NCBI RefSeq assembly: GCF_018476525.1
Contig: NZ_JAHCST010000008.1
Location: 62,001-126,000, forward strand
DNA length: 64,000 nucleotides
DNA from: Acrocarpospora catenulata
GTDB lineage: Bacteria; Actinomycetota; Actinomycetes; Streptosporangiales; Streptosporangiaceae
Reading direction: 5' to 3'
Below are positions 60,355 to 64,000 of the stretch, piece by piece. Position numbers and translations under genes: made by a program. Numbering within the stretch: the stretch's first letter is position 1; every line of letters starts with the position of its first letter. The notes under the pieces were generated by a model. That model saw nothing but the letters and a program-made list of their open reading frames with translations, was not told where the DNA came from and searched no databases.

Positions 60355-61657
60355 GGCGATTGCGGCGGATCCACTCACTCCGATGCCGGGTCGCGGCGGC
60401 TCGCGCCTGGGTCAACGCACGGTCCGGCACCGGTTCCGGCAGCCAGGCCGCGACCGTGTCACGGATCACGCCGACGAAGTCACGACCCTCCGGCGTCAGA
60501 CCGTCACCGGCCAGCAGGCTCGCCGTGCCGTCGTGGACCGCCTGACGCCATCGGGCGAACTCGGAATGTGCCCGCCCCTGGTCGTGATCCGGCAGCCGCC
60601 GCTGTCGCCGCCAGAACGCGGTCACGCCCAGGTAGGCGTAGACCCCCTGCAACAGCCCGTAGACCGGGCGGGGATCCTTCCGCCACGGGGCGTAGTAGCG
60701 GGTGGTGTGCCCGGGTTCGGTGAGCTGCACCACCTCCTGGAGGGCGGTCAGCTTGGCGTGCTGGATCTCGTGGGCGAGCGTCGAGGCGGTCGTGACGGCG
60801 TCGGGTGGTTCGGACATCGCGATCGTGCCGAAGACCTCGCGGGCGGTGGCGCTGTTCAGCCCTTTCCCGGGGGCCTCGATGGGGGTCACGACGGAGATCG
60901 CCGCGGCGACCTCGGCGGCGGTGGCGGGGTGGCCCGTCCGGAGGAGACTCCATGCCTCCGTCAAGCGCGAGCTCCAGTGGGGGTGGTCGGCCATGTCGAG
61001 CCGGGGACACCGGGTCGTCACGTCCGGCCACCGGCAAGGGTCGAGATCGTCGATGGTCAGGACGGGCCCGCCCGGCAGCGGAACCCTCCTGAGCGCATCC
61101 CAGTGCGGGGAGTCGGTTTCCTGGGTGACGGTGGAGGTGAGGCCATCGATGGTCAGCAGCGCACCTCCGGGGCCCGGGCGGGTGGCGACGGTCACTTCGC
61201 CGGGCGGGCGCGGGAGGCGCAGGCGGCCGAGGGAGGGCAACGTCAGGGAGTCGGCGAAGAGCGGCAGCCGCTGCTCGTGGCTGAGGCCGGCGTCGATCGC
61301 GGCGACGATCGGCAGCGTGCCCAGGAGACCCGGATCCAGGCCGGGCGCCGCCGCTTGGGCGCCCACCGATTTCAGCGACTGCCACAACCAGCTGCCCACC
61401 GCGGGATAGGCGAGAACGCGGTTCACGCTGGCCGGGGCCCGGGTCTCGAGGTCCGCCAGTGCCTGGTACGCATGGGTGGCCAGCCGGGCATGGGGATGGT
61501 CGGCCGCGATCGTCTCCCGTACCAGGCTGAGCAGCACCGCGCGATGTTTGCTGCGCTGGACCCTGCGCAGCAAGGCGACCGCGGGTTCGCCGCCACCCCC
61601 GGTGGCCAGTTCGGCGAGCATCTCGCCGGGAACGCGGTGCAGGGTGGGTGTGATCAT
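60347..61657 (-). CDS. HExxH peptide-modification-associated protein
   Basis: A 436-aa protein carrying STLAHEIQHAKL: HEIQH is a complete HExxH zinc motif, and E in YGLLQGVYAYLG-type context follows about 35 residues later. It is the HEXXH-motif domain that in many FxSxx-COOH loci is the C-terminal extension of the radical SAM protein FxsB; here it is a separate gene that overlaps the FxsB stop by 4 bases (ATGA). ATG with AAGGAGC. It converges with FxsT, overlapping it by 8 bases. Probable role: binding or processing the FxsA precursor. Confidence 0.85.
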   Translation of the reverse strand: MITPTLHRVPGEMLAELATGGGGEPAVALLRRVQRSKHRAVLLSLVRETIAADHPHARLATHAYQALADLETRAPASVNRVLAYPAVGSWLWQSLKSVGAQAAAPGLDPGLLGTLPIVAAIDAGLSHEQRLPLFADSLTLPSLGRLRLPRPPGEVTVATRPGPGGALLTIDGLTSTVTQETDSPHWDALRRVPLPGGPVLTIDDLDPCRWPDVTTRCPRLDMADHPHWSSRLTEAWSLLRTGHPATAAEVAAAISVVTPIEAPGKGLNSATAREVFGTIAMSEPPDAVTTASTLAHEIQHAKLTALQEVVQLTEPGHTTRYYAPWRKDPRPVYGLLQGVYAYLGVTAFWRRQRRLPDHDQGRAHSEFARWRQAVHDGTASLLAGDGLTPEGRDFVGVIRDTVAAWLPEPVPDRALTQARAAATRHRSEWIRRNRPR

Positions 61658-62922
61658 CTGGCGCTCCTTGCCTTGGCCACATCCCTGGCGACCCGCTGGT
61701 GAATATGCGAGATGAGCCGGTAAAGGTCGAGGCAGTAAACCGAGGGATTGGCGAAACCGTTGACGTCGCTGTAGCGGTGCGCGTACAGGCCGCCTCCGCA
61801 GATCGTGTGAATATCGCAGGCGCGGCACCTGGCGGCCAGTTCCAGTGAACCGCGCTGCCTGGCAATGAATCCGGGATGGTGGAGCACGGACTCGAACGAG
61901 TCTTCGGCGACGTGCCGGGCGGTGGCCGCGGCGCCCTGGTAGGCGGATTTCAGAATGTCGGACTGCTCGATACTGCCGTCTGTTTCGACCACCACCATGC
62001 GCGCGGGCGAGAGGCCGATGGCCTCCGTGCGGGAGGGGTGTCCCATGAGCAGACGGATGATCTCCGTGAAGAAACGGATTTCGGTTTCCGTTCTCGGTGA
62101 GTCGTACCAGCGGTCAAAAACGGCGATCAGCCAGTCGGCGTACGGCGTCGCCGTCGATTCCGGATCGCGGAACGGCGGCGGCCGGGACCAGTTGCCGTGC
62201 GGCAGTAGCAGGTCGATCGCCGGAGGGTCGAACTCGATCAGCGCCTCGTAGGTGGCGACGGGGTCGTTGCGGATGTCGACGGTGCAGAGGATCCCCGAGA
62301 ACAGCCGGTGGTGCCGCCCTCTGGCCAGCCGGTTCAGCGCCGCGACCACCTGCGGGTGGCTGCTCCTGCCGCTGGCGAAGACCCGGTGCCGGTCGTTGGC
62401 GGCCTGGTATCCGTCCAGGCTCACCCCGACCCGGACCTCCAGCTCCTCGAAGAGGTCGAGGAAATTCTGGTCGAGCAGAATGGCGTTGGTCTGCACGGCA
62501 ATGTGTATCCGGGTTCCGACGTCGGCCGCGCGCCGGATCGCTTTTACCGCGTAGCCGATGAGTTCCGGTCCCGCCAGCAGTGGTTCGCCGCCGTGCAGAA
62601 TTACCTCGATTTCCGCGAGGTCGTGGATTCTGGCGTGGTCGCCGATCCGCCGGGCGATCCGGTCGAGGGTGGCATGCGTCATGTTGATCGGCTGAGTGCG
62701 CCAGGATTGGTCGGCCATCTGGTACATGTAGCAATAGCGGCAGGCCAGGTTGCACCGGCTGTTGATCTTCAAGATGAACTGCCTGAAGGCGAGTGCCTTC
62801 CCGGCAGGCCCATGGTGCTGGAGTGATCCCTCCGTTTTGCCATCTCCAGACAAGTGCGCCATCCCCAAGGCGGTCAATGTTTTTGTCACGGAATGCACCT
62901 TCCATCTGGCCTTAGTTCTCAT
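61654..62922 (-). CDS. fxsB: FxsB-type radical SAM/SPASM protein
   Basis: A 422-aa radical SAM enzyme. CNLACRYCYMY holds the CxxxCxxC cluster motif (about 60-67), HGGEPLL the SAM-binding GGE, VQTNAILL and VGVSLDGY the usual strands. The C-terminal SPASM-like region has Cys in CRACDIHTICGGG and CLDLY for auxiliary clusters. It is the short FxsB without the HExxH extension, which is encoded by the next gene. The start is uncertain: ATG 62922, or a GTG at 62889 with GAAGG upstream. Forms a cyclophane at the FxSxx end of FxsA. Confidence 0.9.
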   Translation of the reverse strand: MRTKARWKVHSVTKTLTALGMAHLSGDGKTEGSLQHHGPAGKALAFRQFILKINSRCNLACRYCYMYQMADQSWRTQPINMTHATLDRIARRIGDHARIHDLAEIEVILHGGEPLLAGPELIGYAVKAIRRAADVGTRIHIAVQTNAILLDQNFLDLFEELEVRVGVSLDGYQAANDRHRVFASGRSSHPQVVAALNRLARGRHHRLFSGILCTVDIRNDPVATYEALIEFDPPAIDLLLPHGNWSRPPPFRDPESTATPYADWLIAVFDRWYDSPRTETEIRFFTEIIRLLMGHPSRTEAIGLSPARMVVVETDGSIEQSDILKSAYQGAAATARHVAEDSFESVLHHPGFIARQRGSLELAARCRACDIHTICGGGLYAHRYSDVNGFANPSVYCLDLYRLISHIHQRVARDVAKARSAR

Positions 62923-63049
62923 CCGGAGTCAAGATTCGCTGTTGCCTGGGCCGCGCGGATGAGGCAAACGGAGCTTTGTCGGCGCTTTGTTGTCCGCCAA
63001 TCAGGGCCAGGGGAAGGCTGGAAATCAGCCGTAGAGCGTCAGGGGGGCG

Positions 63050-64000
63050 ATGATGATGGGCCACCACAGGGCCGGTCACCACAGGACGACCTTCGCGGAG
63101 AGCCCGGACGGCGGCTACGTCACCTCGGAGGGCGGTCTGGCCGTACTGGAGAATCCTCTGCTCAACAAGGACACGGCGTTCAGTCATGAGGAGCGGGTGC
63201 GGCTCGGGCTTGACGGGCTGATTCCGCCGGTGGTGGAGACGCTCGACGAGCAGGAGGCCCGGGCGTACGCGCAGTATCTGGCGCAGCCGACCGACCTGCT
63301 GAAGAACGTCTTCCTGACGGCGCTGCAGGACCGCAACGAGGTGCTCTTCTACCGGCTGCTCTCCGACCACCTGCGGGAGATGCTGCCCATCGTGTACGAC
63401 CCCACGGTGGCCCAGGCCATCAAGAACTACAGCCACGAGTACCGCCGTCCGCGCGGCGTCTACCTGTCCATCGACGACATGGACGGCATCGAGCAGGCCT
63501 TCCGGAACTTCGGCCTGGCCGCCGACGAGGTGGATCTGATCGTGGCCTCCGACGCCGAGGAGATCCTGGGCATCGGCGACTGGGGCGTGGGCGGCGGGGC
63601 GGGGATCGCCGCCGGGAAGCTGGCCGTCTACACGGCCGCCGCCGGCATCGACCCCGGCCGCGTCATCCCGGTGGCCCTGGACGTCGGCACCAACAACGAA
63701 GCCCTGCTCAACGACCCCTTCTACCTCGGGGTACGGCATTCGCGGGCGCGCGGGCGGCGCTATGACGAGTTCATCGACGCGTACGTCTCGACGGCCACCC
63801 GCCTGTTCCCGGACGCGATGCTGCACTGGGAGGATTTCGGCCCCTCCAACGCCAGGCGCATCCTGGAGAAGTACACCCCGCGCATCCCCACCTTCAACGA
63901 CGACATGCAGGGCACGGGCGCGATCGTGCTGGCCGCCATGCTGGGCGCCGCCCGCATCGCCGGCACCCCCATGCGCCACCAGCGCGTCGTCGTCTTCGGC
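63050..64000 (+). CDS. NAD-dependent malic enzyme, N-terminal 317 aa
   Basis: Start at the first of three ATGs (63050), AGGGGGGCG upstream; the gene leaves the window at 64000. Malic enzyme N-domain: [42 protein letters not shown] with the catalytic Tyr, [11 protein letters not shown], and [24 protein letters not shown] carries the catalytic Lys; the [10 protein letters not shown] and WEDFG motifs bind the metal. Oxidative decarboxylation of malate to pyruvate with NAD. The NAD domain begins at VVVFG at the edge. Confidence 0.93.
   Translation, partial: MMMGHHRAGHHRTTFAESPDGGYVTSEGGLAVLENPLLNKDTAFSHEERVRLGLDGLIPPVVETLDEQEARAYAQYLAQPTDLLKNVFLTALQDRNEVLFYRLLSDHLREMLPIVYDPTVAQAIKNYSHEYRRPRGVYLSIDDMDGIEQAFRNFGLAADEVDLIVASDAEEILGIGDWGVGGGAGIAAGKLAVYTAAAGIDPGRVIPVALDVGTNNEALLNDPFYLGVRHSRARGRRYDEFIDAYVSTATRLFPDAMLHWEDFGPSNARRILEKYTPRIPTFNDDMQGTGAIVLAAMLGAARIAGTPMRHQRVVVFG

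Overview
This is GC-rich actinomycete chromosome. SARP/AfsR regulation, CebR-type AGCGCT operators, secreted CBM-bearing glycosidases, WD40-linked Ser/Thr kinases and an FxSxx-COOH RiPP locus all suggest a filamentous Streptosporangiaceae-like genus (Nonomuraea or a relative). That placement is inference. I saw no rRNA, tRNA, CRISPR array or transposase. Layout: (1) 1-4.8 kb: start of a secreted protein, a 31-aa peptide gene followed by a prolyl-oligopeptidase, and a GH54-CBM42 arabinofuranosidase behind a LacI-type operator. (2) 4.8-8.4 kb: Ser/Thr kinase-WD40 receptor. (3) 8.5-12.5 kb: cassette 1, a five-gene operon for a small six-cysteine peptide, with thioredoxin-like protein, S26 peptidase, MauE-like protein and ABC exporter. 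(4) 12.5-23.8 kb: two two-component systems around a lipoprotein/ABC/FtsX operon and a PAP2-glycosyltransferase fusion. (5) 23.9-30.8 kb: HAD and NUDIX/NrtR genes, a three-gene membrane protein/nucleoside-phosphorylase operon that looks like a conflict system, and a secreted 5'-nucleotidase. (6) 30.8-39.1 kb: XRE regulator, SDR, SRPBCC, then cassette 2 (lipoprotein, ABC exporter, thioredoxin-like protein, a second six-cysteine peptide, divergent S26 peptidase) and a SARP regulator. (7) 39.1-49.2 kb: NarL-type two-component pair, multicopper oxidase, GH5 and GH12 cellulases under AGCGCT operators, baeRF protein, MarR regulator and a frameshifted glycosyltransferase. (8) 49.5-54.7 kb: GH15 enzyme, GGCT-like protein, a double-glycine-leader peptide and an MFS transporter. 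(9) 54.4-62.9 kb: an FxSxx-COOH RiPP locus (FxsA, FxsT, separate HExxH and radical SAM genes) with a SIR2-nSTAND1 pair beside the precursor. (10) 63.05 kb to the end: truncated NAD malic enzyme. The main candidate for an undescribed system is the pair of six-cysteine peptide cassettes. The two precursors share a leader pattern (M-RTL-R--D-LL---LP) and an AxA motif ending at residue 24. Both loci carry a dedicated S26 peptidase, a TlpA-like thioredoxin and a closely related ABC exporter. A 51-bp promoter block with paired GGTATAG heptamers 11 bp apart lies upstream of cassette 1 and upstream of the SARP gene, so I infer that the SARP activates cassette 1 and itself. A perfect CebR-like box between that promoter and the SARP start would tie peptide production to cello-oligosaccharide sensing, like the nearby cellulase genes. 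The other strong candidates are the FxsA-SIR2-nSTAND1 arrangement and the 25.4-28.6 kb phosphorylase operon, where two proteins share an amyloid-like or beta-solenoid motif.
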